Of a stretch of 64,000 bases of DNA, positions 26,114-35,600 are shown one piece after another. Origin of the DNA: Pontibacillus halophilus JSM 076056 = DSM 19796. GTDB taxonomy: Bacteria; Bacillota; Bacilli; Bacillales; BH030062. Where the stretch lies: NCBI RefSeq assembly GCF_000425205.1, contig NZ_AULI01000008.1, positions 186,001 to 250,000 of the forward strand, written 5' to 3'. The notes under the pieces were generated by a model, which was not told the origin of the DNA, searched no databases, and was given only the letters and a program-made list of their open reading frames with translations. Positions within the stretch are counted from its first letter, which is position 1; each line of letters opens with the position of its first letter. The position numbers and the translations under genes were made by a program.

Positions 26114-27472
26114 TCAATGATTGCAGCGGCGCAGGAATCCTTCCCCCCCCCCCCGTTTCATCAGTCCTTCGGATGAGTAAGGATTAACGCCCATCACCGG
26201 TGCTCTTCCTAAGAGACCCCCGAATTCAACCATGTCGCCTTCTTGCTTGTTCGGAACTGGAATAACGCGTACGGCTGTCGTTTTCTTGTTGATCATTCCG
26301 ATGGCGGCTTCATCGGCGATTATGCCTGACAATGTACTTGCGGGTACATCTCCGGTTAGGGCAATCATATCAAGACCAACAGAACAAACGCACGTCATAG
26401 CTTCTAGCTTAGCTAAGCTTAACGAGCCATCTTGAACTCCTTGAATCATACCGTTGTCTTCACTTACCGGGATAAAGGCACCACTTAATCCACCAACGTA
26501 GGAACTTGCCATAGCTCCGCCTTTCTTCACGGCGTCATTCATAAGTGCCAATGCGGCAATTGTACCGTGAGTCCCAACGCGCTCTAACCCAATTTCCTCA
26601 AGGATTCGTGCAACGCTGTCGTTCAACGCATTGGTAGGGGCAAGGGATAGGTCTAGAATTCCAAATGGAACTCCAATGCGTTCCGCCACAGTTCGGCCAA
26701 CGAGTTCCCCCGCACGAGTAATCTTGAATACAGTGCGTTTAATTACCTCAGACACTTCGCCTAAGTCGGCTTCTGGATGCTTCTTCAATGCGTTCAATAC
26801 CACACCAGGTCCACTGACACCAACATTTAGGACGGCTTCCCCTTCACCAGTCCCGTGGAACGCTCCTGCCATGAACGGGTTATCTTCCACAGGGTTTGCG
26901 AATACGACAAGCTTGGCACAAGCAATGCCATCTTGGTCCGCTGTTCGTGTTGATGCTTCTTTAATAATCTCACCCATTTGCTTCACAACGTCCATGTTGA
27001 TTCCTGCTCTCGTCGTTGCGACGGACACGGATGCACATACCCGTTCCGTTACCGATAGTGCCTCTGCTAACGAATCAAGCAACGTCTGTTCACTTTTCGT
27101 TACTCCTTTATGAACAAGTGCAGAGTATCCACCAATAAAGTCAACGCCACTATCCTTGGCAGCTTTGTCTAGTGTCTTCCCGAGCTCAATGGCTTCCTCT
27201 CTTGTTGCGTGCCCTAGGATTTCTGCAATGGGGGTTACGGATATTCGTTTATTAATAATCGGCACTCCGTATTCTTGTTCCACCTGCTCAGCCATTGGTT
27301 TCAAGGAAGACGCATAGTATAAAATTTTGTCATAGACGTCCTTCCTCATTTGTACCTGATCTCGATTGGCGCAATCTCTGAGATCGATTCCGATTGTAAC
27401 CGTGCGGATGTCTAAGTTCTCCATTTGAACCATACGAATCGTTTCTGTGATTTCATGTAATCCGATGTTCAT
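26114..27472 (-). CDS. UPF0210/DUF711 (PFL-like) protein, frame-shifted at the end by a G12 tract
   Basis: A 452-residue protein belonging to UPF0210: [62 protein letters not shown] and [23 protein letters not shown]. The family normally ends RGGRIPAPxxSLxN. Here the end reads [15 protein letters not shown] because of 12 consecutive G; shifting the frame after the tract gives [11 protein letters not shown] and a TAA at 26106-26108, exactly the expected ending. Ten or thirteen G would restore it. It follows the ACT gene by 14 bases, with G8 in its ribosome binding site, under the glycine riboswitch. Function unknown. Confidence 0.8.
   Translation of the reverse strand: MNIGLHEITETIRMVQMENLDIRTVTIGIDLRDCANRDQVQMRKDVYDKILYYASSLKPMAEQVEQEYGVPIINKRISVTPIAEILGHATREEAIELGKTLDKAAKDSGVDFIGGYSALVHKGVTKSEQTLLDSLAEALSVTERVCASVSVATTRAGINMDVVKQMGEIIKEASTRTADQDGIACAKLVVFANPVEDNPFMAGAFHGTGEGEAVLNVGVSGPGVVLNALKKHPEADLGEVSEVIKRTVFKITRAGELVGRTVAERIGVPFGILDLSLAPTNALNDSVARILEEIGLERVGTHGTIAALALMNDAVKKGGAMASSYVGGLSGAFIPVSEDNGMIQGVQDGSLSLAKLEAMTCVCSVGLDMIALTGDVPASTLSGIIADEAAIGMINKKTTAVRVIPVPNKQEGDMVEFGGLLGRAPVMGVNPYSSEGLMKRGGGEGFLRRCNH
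26143..26154 (-). repeat. G12 homopolymer inside the UPF0210 gene
   Basis: Twelve consecutive C on the plus strand (G12 in the coding strand). It lies six codons before the C-terminal IPAP motif and throws the frame off. It may be a slippage site or a base-calling error. Confidence 0.9.
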
Positions 27473-27486
27473 CTACATCCCCCCCC

Positions 27487-27762
27487 TTAAATCCGGTGCA
27501 TTTCCTGAAAGACTTCTTCTAATTGTAGATGGATTTGGACGCCCATCTCTTCCCCTATTGCATTGAGCAATTCACGAACCTCTTCTAGTCGATTGGAGTT
27601 CGTCACATCAATCACCATCATCATTGTAAAGAACTCCTCTACAATGGTCTGGCTGATATCCAGTACATTAAATCCGTTCTCGGCGAGTACCGTAGTTACT
27701 TTCGCAATAATTCCTACTTGATCTTTCCCAATGACGCTGACAACTGCACGTTTTCGATTCAA
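27487..27762 (-). CDS. ACT-domain protein, UPF0237
   Basis: A 91-residue single ACT domain: KRAVVSVIGKDQVGIIAKVTTVLAENGFNVLDISQTIVEEFFTMMMVIDV is the UPF0237 pattern. ACT domains bind amino acids, and related GcvR proteins control glycine cleavage. The TTG at 27762 is chosen because AAGGAGGAACG lies 9 bases ahead; the longer frame from 27789 would start in the terminator's T-run. It is the first gene after the glycine riboswitch and is followed by UPF0210, a pairing known in many Gram-positive genomes. Confidence 0.85.
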   Translation of the reverse strand: MNRKRAVVSVIGKDQVGIIAKVTTVLAENGFNVLDISQTIVEEFFTMMMVIDVTNSNRLEEVRELLNAIGEEMGVQIHLQLEEVFQEMHRI

Positions 27763-27789
27763 TGGATCGTTCCTCCTTGTCATAAACAT

Positions 27790-27820
27790 AAAAAAAGAGA
27801 TTGGAAGTTCTCCAATCTCT
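27790..27820 (-). terminator. Riboswitch terminator
   Basis: AGAGATTGGA and TCCAATCTCT form a perfect 10-bp stem followed on the minus strand by seven T, just before the ACT gene's ribosome binding site. It lies inside the leader, so it is a regulatory terminator. Confidence 0.85.
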
Positions 27821-27829
27821 TACAAAGCG

Positions 27830-27990
27830 GTATCGATTCCAGATACACCATGCCGTCTATGTATCTGAGTACGATTCTGTCCGTTTGCCTGAGATTGTGA
27901 ACCCTTCGGCGCTGCACATGCAGTCTCTCCAGAATTGGCTCCAGCTGTAGTGTGACCCACAGCCTTCTATGCCTGATATGTTTAGTTGTG
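27830..27990 (-). ncRNA. Glycine riboswitch (single aptamer with possible 3' ghost stem)
   Basis: Reading the minus strand, GGAGAGA (27927-27933 area) is followed by GCGCCGAAGGG, then AATCTCAGGCAAACGGACAG, the conserved core of the gcvT-type glycine aptamer. A further stem, AGATACA/TGTATCT (27841-27866), lies 3' and resembles the ghost aptamer of single-aptamer riboswitches. The terminator follows. CAATCTC in the aptamer is complementary to GAGATTG in the terminator's 5' arm, so aptamer folding and termination could exclude or permit each other. It controls the UPF0237-UPF0210 genes. Confidence 0.85.
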
Positions 27991-28035
27991 TTGTATCATA
28001 CCAGTGGACGACTAAACGGTCAATACGTAATCTGC

Positions 28036-29241
28036 CTAAGTCGATTCCTTTGACGGTGGATTAATTAAGAAGAAAGTAAAGACCAACACAAGCGCCACAA
28101 GCACAGCGAAAGTTACATAAATATAATTTGGAAGGTGCTTCATCATAAGAGCTGCAATAGGAGGACCGAGCGCAACACCAATAAACCGCATGCTGCTATA
28201 CAAAGACGTAATGGTGCCACGTTCTTCTTTCGGGATTCCTTCTGTAATAAATGCATCAAGGCAAGGAAGGGCAATTCCAATCCCTACACCTCCGATGGAT
28301 AACCACGTCGTATAATGGATCAGACCTCCGCTTTCTCTTATAAAGAAAAATGCTCCTGCCGTAAGAAGACTTCCGATGAGAAGGAGAATTTTCATGCGCT
28401 TCTGATCACTGCCAATCTTACTTCCAGAAACGTATGAGGCAATGCAAAGGAACAAGAGTGGCACAGCTAACCAAAGCCCCTTCACGTAGCCTGTCTTGTT
28501 AAACTCGTCTTCAAGTAAGCTAGAAAAATGAAATAAAAATGCAAATAATACAAAGATAAGAATACCGCCCGCGAGAAATACACCGGTAAGCCAGCGCGCA
28601 TCCTGCTTGAGCAATTCCTTCACCTTCTTCAAGAAGGCACGAAACGATTGTTTCTCTTCTTCTTGGTCTTCCTTTGGAACTGACACCAAGAAAACAATAA
28701 GCAACACGGCAATGAGGGCCAGGACTGGAATCGCCACAAATGGCAAATACCAAAGCGCAACCGCCAGAAACGCACCAAGAACGGGGCTCAACACTTTCCC
28801 AAATGTATTGGCCGTTTCAATAATCCCTAACCCCTTGCTCACTTCCTCCTCGCTCTCATACAAATCCCCTACCATAGGCATGACAACTGGAAAGGCGCCA
28901 GATGCTCCAATCCCTTGTATGAAACGACCTATAAGAATGAACAAGTATGGTTCACTCATTTGCCAAGCTGCGTAGCTTGCAATTACACCACCAACCGCCA
29001 CAATCAACAGACAAGGAACCATGACCTTCTTCCTTCCAAGTCGGTCCGACAAGTACCCAGCCACAGGTATGAGCGGGATGGTCACAACTGAATAAATGGT
29101 AATAATTAAGCTCGATTGGAAAGAAGTAATTCCAATCTCCTTCTCCATTAACGGCAAGACCGGGATAAGCATTGAGTTCCCTAGCGTCATAAGGAGAGGT
29201 ATCGAGGCTAGCGCCCATAAATCCCATTTCTTCTTATCCAC
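28036..29241 (-). CDS. MFS drug/metabolite exporter (DHA1, YmfD-like)
   Basis: A 401-residue transporter with 12 hydrophobic helices and the MFS motif A, GYLSDRLGRKKVM, between helices 2 and 3; IGRFIQGIGASGAFPVVMPMVGDL and ETANTFGKVLSPVLGAFL are motif-C-like. This fits proton-driven drug or siderophore exporters of the DHA1 group. The GTG at 29241 lies 7 bases after GAGGAG; the GTG at 29250 is too close. Single gene, reading away from the riboswitch unit's promoter on the same strand. Confidence 0.8.
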   Translation of the reverse strand: MDKKKWDLWALASIPLLMTLGNSMLIPVLPLMEKEIGITSFQSSLIITIYSVVTIPLIPVAGYLSDRLGRKKVMVPCLLIVAVGGVIASYAAWQMSEPYLFILIGRFIQGIGASGAFPVVMPMVGDLYESEEEVSKGLGIIETANTFGKVLSPVLGAFLAVALWYLPFVAIPVLALIAVLLIVFLVSVPKEDQEEEKQSFRAFLKKVKELLKQDARWLTGVFLAGGILIFVLFAFLFHFSSLLEDEFNKTGYVKGLWLAVPLLFLCIASYVSGSKIGSDQKRMKILLLIGSLLTAGAFFFIRESGGLIHYTTWLSIGGVGIGIALPCLDAFITEGIPKEERGTITSLYSSMRFIGVALGPPIAALMMKHLPNYIYVTFAVLVALVLVFTFFLINPPSKEST

Positions 29242-29339
29242 AACCCGCACTCCTCACAAAGTAGAGATTTAGTCACTTTACTTTGTGATAATTAGAGAAC
29301 CAGTATACACACCGTGACCTTTCCGTTTATTGGAACGTG

Positions 29340-29621
29340 TTAGCCTGTCCCTTTCAACTGTTTAAATGCCTCGATAAATTCATCAGGATTCCTGTGTACA
29401 TTAAAGGTGAACACACCTTGATTCGTATGAACGTATAAGGTGAAGAAGCGTCCTGCCATCCGCTTCACTGACAAATCGTACACATGCTGAATATGGAACT
29501 GTTTCTGTTCAAATTTAACACATCCCTCATGTAGCTCTATGGATTCCTCCACCTCAGAGTAGAGTTGCTTTGCGTTTTCAATTTTCCTTTCGACTCTTAC
29601 GTACGGTTGAGACGCAATCAT
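29340..29621 (-). CDS. Small hypothetical protein, PH-like
   Basis: A 93-residue soluble protein. Its second half (HVYDLSVKRMAGRFFTLYVHTNQGVFTFNVHRNPDEFIEAFKQL) has the strand-strand-helix pattern of small bacterial PH-like domains, but I do not recognise a named family. CGGAGGAGG precedes the ATG. Confidence 0.6.
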   Translation of the reverse strand: MIASQPYVRVERKIENAKQLYSEVEESIELHEGCVKFEQKQFHIQHVYDLSVKRMAGRFFTLYVHTNQGVFTFNVHRNPDEFIEAFKQLKGTG

Positions 29622-29770
29622 GTCCTAACCTCCTCCGAACTTATTTCGCGCTCCATTTAGTGTACCACGGAGCCGGGAACGTATGAGAACCGTGGGTACC
29701 AAGCGAGGTGTTGATTAAATAGTCAGACGAATCACTTGAACTTCCGAACGGAACAGTATATATTTAATTC

Positions 29771-29786
29771 ATCAAGAAAATTTGAT
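29771..29786 (+). promoter_or_regulatory. ArsR operator 1
   Basis: ATCAAGAAAATTTGAT: ATCAA and TTGAT separated by six bases, the Bacillus ArsR operator form, located 27 bases before the arsR start. Confidence 0.7.
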
Positions 29787-29812
29787 TAAAGGATTGGAGG
29801 GCTCACCCCATT

Positions 29813-30130
29813 ATGGAAATGAAATCGAATGTGGCAACACGACCACTCACAGAAACATTTGAACACTATGAGAAGCGATTTAAAGCACTTGCAGACAAGA
29901 GACGCCTCCACATACTCCATGAGATTACGACTTACGGTGAAGTATGCGTCTGCGACCTAGCTGCTAAGCTCGAGCTCCCACAATCTAAACTGTCCTACCA
30001 CTTGAAGCTCCTACTTGACGCAAACTTAATCGTAAAGGAAACACGAGGTACTTGGAGCTATTATTCCCTACACAATGAAGCAATCAACCATCTATTGTCA
30101 GAAGAACTATGCTGCTTGTTCCGGGGTTAG
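29813..30130 (+). CDS. arsR: ArsR family arsenical-responsive repressor
   Basis: A 105-residue winged-helix repressor. FKALADKRRLHILHEI, CVCDLAAKLELPQSKLSYHLKLLLDANLI and TWSYYSLHNEAINHL match ArsR. CVCDL supplies two Cys for trivalent arsenic and ELCCLF near the C-terminus two more. The ATG follows TTGGAGGG at a long 12 bases. Matching operators precede this gene and the ArsI gene, so the regulator probably represses both. Confidence 0.85.
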   Translation: MEMKSNVATRPLTETFEHYEKRFKALADKRRLHILHEITTYGEVCVCDLAAKLELPQSKLSYHLKLLLDANLIVKETRGTWSYYSLHNEAINHLLSEELCCLFRG

Positions 30131-30148
30131 TCTTCCTATCCACAATTA

Positions 30149-30164
30149 ATCAAAATAAATTGAT
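30149..30164 (+). promoter_or_regulatory. ArsR operator 2
   Basis: ATCAAAATAAATTGAT, the same ATCAA-N6-TTGAT form as operator 1, just before the ArsI ribosome binding site. Confidence 0.7.
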
Positions 30165-30179
30165 GAACGGAGGGTGTTT

Positions 30180-30545
30180 ATGCTTGTACATGTTGGGTTA
30201 AATGTAAGCAATTTAGACAAATCGGTGAGTTTCTACAATGACGTCTTCGGTGAAGAACCTGTGAAAGAAAAGGTAGATTACGCAAAGTACCTTCCTGAGG
30301 GTCTTCAGTTAAACTTCACATTAAATACATCAGAGAGTACAAAAGGCAATCAGGTGAACCATTTCGGCATTCAAGTTGAGAATCAAGATGAAATTCAGTC
30401 TCAGAAGAACCGTCTGGAGAAACTCGGCTATTTCACGAAAGACGAGATGAACACGAGCTGTTGCTATGCCTTACAGGATAAATTTTGGGTCACAGACCCT
30501 GATGGGAATGAGTGGGAGTTCTTCTATACGAAGAAGGATGAATAG
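30180..30545 (+). CDS. arsI: ArsI-type C-As lyase (organoarsenical demethylation)
   Basis: A 121-residue vicinal-oxygen-chelate protein. HVGLNVSNLDKSVSFYNDVFG, GNQVNHFGIQVEN, NTSCCYALQDKFWVTDPDGNEWEFFYT follow ArsI, an Fe(II)-dependent dioxygenase that cleaves the carbon-arsenic bond of trivalent organoarsenicals. The paired Cys that bind arsenic (SCCYA) and the three metal ligands (HVG, NHFG, EWEFF) are visible. The ATG follows GGAGGG; a GTG two codons upstream overlaps that site. No arsM or arsB is adjacent. Confidence 0.85.
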   Translation: MLVHVGLNVSNLDKSVSFYNDVFGEEPVKEKVDYAKYLPEGLQLNFTLNTSESTKGNQVNHFGIQVENQDEIQSQKNRLEKLGYFTKDEMNTSCCYALQDKFWVTDPDGNEWEFFYTKKDE

Positions 30546-30741
30546 AGAAGGTAAAGGCACCTATAAGGTAGGTGCTTCTACCTTTCTTAACTAATCACTA
30601 GTGTTTACAAAATAAAAATAGTCACAAAAAAGTAATTTAGTGGTAAAATAGTCACAGTAAAAAAGAACGATGATCGAGCATTTTATTCCTTATCCAATTT
30701 TCACTTATTCTTTTTTAACTACATAATAAGGATGTTGATTT

Positions 30742-31056
30742 ATGAAAGTTGTGCTTCAAAACGAAGGCGGAGTAACGAAGCAAGTTAAATGCGGATTTAG
30801 TTGGACGACGCTCTTCTTCGGATTCTTCCCAGCATTATTTAGAGGGGATTTAAAATGGGCTGCCATCATGTTCATAACCGCTCTTGTACTCGGTTCATTC
30901 ACATTCGGGGTTGGTGGTTTCATTGCAGATGTTGTGTTTGCTTTCACGTACAACAAGACATACATTAAAGAGCTAATTGAAAAGGGCTACCGTCCAGCTG
31001 ATGATGAGTCACGTGCGATTCTACAGCAACATGATATTGTGTCTAAGACTGCTTAA
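30742..31056 (+). CDS. Small membrane protein, DUF2628-like
   Basis: A 104-residue protein with a helix pair (WTTLFFGFFPALFRGDLKWAAIMFITALVLGSFTFGVGGFIADVVFAF) followed by YNKTYIKELIEKGYRPADDES. This resembles the small DUF2628-like proteins whose helices flank a FRGDLKW loop. Role unknown. The ATG has an AATAAGGA site about 9 bases away. Confidence 0.55.
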   Translation: MKVVLQNEGGVTKQVKCGFSWTTLFFGFFPALFRGDLKWAAIMFITALVLGSFTFGVGGFIADVVFAFTYNKTYIKELIEKGYRPADDESRAILQQHDIVSKTA

Positions 31057-31060
31057 CACA

Positions 31061-31094
31061 CAAAGAAGCACACCAATTACGGTGTGCTTCTTTC
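31061..31094. terminator. Bidirectional terminator before gltD
   Basis: AAAGAAGCACACC and GGTGTGCTTCTTT, a perfect 13-bp stem shared by the convergent small membrane gene and gltD. Confidence 0.9.
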
Positions 31095-31099
31095 ATATA

Positions 31100-32587
31100 C
31101 TATGCCGGAAGCACAGAAGCTCCCATCAAATAGTGGTCCACTCTTTTCGCAACTCCACGACCTTCGTTAATTGCCCATACAATCAAGCTTTGGCCACGGC
31201 GCGCATCTCCAGCAGCGAAGACCCCTTCTAGGTTTGTCTCGTAGTGTTCGTACTGTGCATCAATGCGGCCACGTTCTGTCGTAGTGACGCCAAAGTGTTT
31301 TAATACTGGTTGTTCAGGACCTTCAAAACCGATGGCAATGAAGACGTATTGAGCAGGCCATACCTTTTCAGTGCCTGGAATTTCTTCAAATTTGTATGTG
31401 CCGTCTGCTTGTTTCTCCTTCTTCATATGAATTGTGTGTACTTCTTTCAAATGACCTTCTTCGTCTTTCACCATCTTCTTCGTCTGGATGGAGTATTGAC
31501 GAGGATCCTCACCAAATACGGATTCGGCTTCCTTGTATGCATACTCAAGGGTAAAGACATTCGGTGGTTCTGGCCACATGTTGTCTGCATTGCGGTCAGA
31601 TGGCAGCTTAGGGTGCTTACCAAATTGAACAACGGAACGACACTGTTGACGAAGTGCGGTTGCAACACAGTCAGCTCCTGTATCTCCCCCACCAATGACG
31701 ATAACGTCCTTTCCTTCTACATCAATGTAGCTTTCGTCCGCATCAAATTCTTCAAAACGCTTCTTCGTAGAAGCCGTTAAATACTCCATCGCCTCATGTA
31801 CGCCTTTCGCATCGCTACCTTCTAACGTAAGCTGACGATGCTTCTGGGCACCAGTACATAGAATCACAGAGTCATACTGTTCCCGAAGTTCTTCTGCTGT
31901 TACGTCCTTCCCGATTTCAGTGTTACACACGAACTCGATGCCTTCTTGACGAAGTAGCGTAATCCTACGAGCCACCACATCCTTATCAAGCTTCATGTTC
32001 GGAATACCGTAGACAAGCAACCCACCAGGACGGTCCGCCCGTTCGTACACCGTAACGGAATGTCCAACTTGATTGAGTTGGTCTGCCGCTGCGAGCCCTG
32101 CAGGTCCAGAACCTACGATGGCAACTTTCTTGCCTGTACGTGATTCAGGAATACGCGGAGTGATCCATCCATTCTCAAACCCTTTGTCAATAATGGCACG
32201 CTCAATATTCTTAATGGCAACTGGTGGCTCGTTAATCGCTAACGTACATGACCCTTCACATGGAGCCGGGCATGCTCTTCCTGTAAATTCTGGGAAGTTG
32301 TTCGTCATTAAGAGACGCTCCAGTGCTTCTTTCCATTTCCCTTTATAGACAAGGTCATTCCACTCCGGGATTAGGTTATTGATTGGACATCCTGAGGCAA
32401 CTCCGCGTACTTCCATTCCTGTATGACAGAACGGAATGCCACAATCCATACAACGTGCTCCCTGTCGCTTTAGCGTATCATCAGAAAAGGGAGAGCTGTA
32501 CTCATCCCAGTCCTGAATACGAGCGCGCGGGCTTCGTTCCTCTGCTTCTTCACGAATGATTTCCATAAATCCTGTTGATTTTCCCAT
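31100..32587 (-). CDS. gltD: Glutamate synthase small subunit
   Basis: A 495-residue FAD- and iron-sulfur-containing subunit that passes electrons from NADPH to the large subunit. N-terminal cysteines [22 protein letters not shown] and CPAPCEGSC bind 4Fe-4S clusters; [11 protein letters not shown] binds FAD and [25 protein letters not shown] precedes the ATG. The gene starts 16 bases after gltB stops, so the two are one operon. Confidence 0.95.
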   Translation of the reverse strand: MGKSTGFMEIIREEAEERSPRARIQDWDEYSSPFSDDTLKRQGARCMDCGIPFCHTGMEVRGVASGCPINNLIPEWNDLVYKGKWKEALERLLMTNNFPEFTGRACPAPCEGSCTLAINEPPVAIKNIERAIIDKGFENGWITPRIPESRTGKKVAIVGSGPAGLAAADQLNQVGHSVTVYERADRPGGLLVYGIPNMKLDKDVVARRITLLRQEGIEFVCNTEIGKDVTAEELREQYDSVILCTGAQKHRQLTLEGSDAKGVHEAMEYLTASTKKRFEEFDADESYIDVEGKDVIVIGGGDTGADCVATALRQQCRSVVQFGKHPKLPSDRNADNMWPEPPNVFTLEYAYKEAESVFGEDPRQYSIQTKKMVKDEEGHLKEVHTIHMKKEKQADGTYKFEEIPGTEKVWPAQYVFIAIGFEGPEQPVLKHFGVTTTERGRIDAQYEHYETNLEGVFAAGDARRGQSLIVWAINEGRGVAKRVDHYLMGASVLPA

Positions 32588-32603
32588 CGTTCTCTCCCCT
32601 TTC

Positions 32604-35600
32604 TTAGTTCACTAACGGCTCTTTCATTTGGTCGGGTGCAGCATCGTTCATCTTCTGGCCAGTTTTATTTAGAAATGCACGTAGTACCGCATCCTTCTCG
32701 GAATAGCCTAGTTGACGTTGTTCTTCAATATGGCCAAGCATTTCTTTAAAGTCTTTCGGAATCACCTTCACGAATTGTGCGACGGACGTTTCCCATGTGC
32801 TGAGTAGGCGTGACGCTTTCAGGCTACCTGTATGAAGATAATGGTTACGAACAAGTCTCTTAAGCTCTTCCATCTCTTCTTTGTCTTGGAGTGATTCAAA
32901 TTCAATCATGCCGTCATTACATAATGACTGGAACTGGGCTTTGTCTTCTGCGAATACATACGCAGTTCCACCAGACATTCCTGCTCCGAAGTTCTTGCCG
33001 ACTTCACCAAGGACAACGACACGACCGCCTGTCATGTATTCACACCCGTGATCACCGACGCCTTCAACCACAACGTCCGCTCCACTATTTCGGACTGCAA
33101 ATCGTTCTCCTGCATATCCATTGATATACGCCTCACCTGCTGTTGCTCCGTAAAACGCAACGTTTCCAATGATAATGTCGTTACTCGAAGCATTCACTTG
33201 TCTTGGTGCTGCCACGGCAATCTTTCCTCCAGATAGACCTTTACCTACATAGTCGTTGGCATCGCCCGTTAACAAGATAGATATGCCTTTCGGTAAGAAA
33301 GCGCCTAGACTCTGCCCTGCTGAACCTGTAAATCGGAGGCGAATCGTATCATCTGGCAATCCCTTTGCTCCGTATCGTTTCGTCACTTCACTGCCCACAA
33401 TCGTTCCCACTACGCGGTTCACGTTTCGTATTTTCGACTCCACTTCAATTCTCTCGCCAGTTTCAATTGAGCGTTGTACTTTCGGGAGTAACGTGTTCAA
33501 ATCAAGTGACGCATGTATCTTATGATCCTGCTCTGTACGGAATACGCGACCACCTTCTACGCGGTGCAACAATCTAGTTAGATCAAGATGTTTCGCTTTC
33601 CAGTGTGAGGATGCCCGTTCACTAACACCTAGCACATCTGTACGCCCAACCATCTCATCCATAGACCTAAACCCTAACTCCGACATATATTCACGCACTT
33701 CTTGTGCAACGAAACGCATGTAGTTGACGATATGGTCTGGGCTACCCATGAACTTTGCACGAAGCTCTGGATTTTGAGTAGCTACTCCGACTGGACAGGT
33801 ATCTTTATGGCACACACGCATCATGATACACCCAAGTACAACGAGTGGCGCTGTACCAAAGCCAAATTCTTCTGCTCCGAGTAAAGCTGCCATTACAACA
33901 TCTTTACCTGTCATCAGCTTTCCATCCGTCTCAAGTGTGACTCGCTCACGAAGATTGTTTAGCATCAACGTTTGATGCGCTTCAGCAAGGCCGAGCTCCC
34001 ACGGCAGACCTGTATGCTTGATACTCGTCTTTGGTGAAGCTCCGGTTCCACCGTCATATCCACTAATCGTAATTACGTCGGCTGCCCCTTTAGCAACACC
34101 AGCTGCAATGGTTCCTACACCAGATTTAGCTACGAGCTTAACATTAATCCGCGCAGCCCGATTCGCGTTCTTCAAATCGTGGATGAGTTGGGCCAAGTCT
34201 TCAATAGAATAGATATCATGGTGTGGAGGCGGGGAAATTAACCCAACGCCTGGTGTGGACCCACGTACTGCCCCTACCCAAGGATAGACTTTCTTCCCTG
34301 GCAGTTGACCGCCTTCTCCAGGCTTCGCTCCTTGTGCAACTTTGATTTGAATTTCATCGGCATTGACTAAATAGTGACTGTTTACACCAAATCGTCCGGA
34401 AGCAACTTGTTTAATGGCACTACGTCTTAAATCACCATTCTCATCAACCGTGTAGCGATCTGGGTCTTCTCCACCTTCACCGCTGTTACTCTTTCCGCCT
34501 AGGCGGTTCATTGCAATGGCCAATGCTTCGTGAGCTTCCTGGCTTAGAGAACCAAATGACATGGCGCCAGTCTTGAATCGCTTGACAATGGAATCAACAG
34601 ACTCGACCTCTTCAAGAGGAACAGCGTCGCGCTTCTTGAATTGGAACAAGTTTCTAAGGAAGCTCATCCGCTCTTCGTTCGCAGCTGTGGAGTACTCTTT
34701 GAATAACGAGTAATCCTCTCTACGACACGCCCACTGGAGGGTATGAATCGTCTTTGGATTAAACGCATGGAATTCTCCATTATGGCGCCACTGGAAGTCA
34801 CTTCCTGAGTCAAGTGCTGTACTTAATACATCCTGATAAGCAGTGTCATGGCGACGAATTGCTTCTTCTGAAAGAACATCTAACCCTACTCCACCAAGCT
34901 GGGATGCAGTTCCCGTAAAGTATTCATCCATGACCGATTGGCCAATGCCAACCGCTTCAAAGATTTGTGCACCACGATAACTTTGAACCGTTGAGATTCC
35001 CATCTTAGACATAACCTTCACAATTCCAGTTGTAACGCTCGACATATAGCGGTCTACAGCCACATCTAATTCGAGATCTAAATGTTCTTGGTCAATCATA
35101 TAGCGAAAGCTTTCGTATGCGAGATATGGATAAATTGCGTCTGCTCCATATCCTATTAGCGCGGCAAAGTGGTGAACTTCTCGCACTTCTCCTGACTCAA
35201 CGAGAATACTCGCCTTCGTCCGCACGCCTTTCTTCACAAGATGCTGATGTAGTGCACTCACAGCGAGAAGAGGTGGCACAGGAACGAGGTCTTTATTCAT
35301 ACCTTTATCAGATAGGATTAACAGACTTGCTCCGTCTTTTAGGGCTTGTTCCGCTTCCTCACAAATTAACTTTAGTTCTTCTTTCAAATCCTGACGGAAC
35401 AACACATTGATGGTATGACTCTTGAATTCAGCCACATCATTGTTACGGATATGATCCACTTGGCTGTATGAAAGAACTGGAGAATCCACTTGAATCCGTC
35501 GGCAATTGGATGCATCTGGATGGAGAATGTCCCCTTCTGCTCCAAGTAACGTCATCGTAGAAGTCACAAGCTTCTCTCGAAGGGAATCAATTGGCGGATT

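Noticed and set aside
26631-27113. Long plus-strand open frame of 160 codons
   Set aside because: It lies entirely antisense to UPF0210, has Ser/Thr/Pro-rich composition typical of a shadow frame, and no ribosome binding site.
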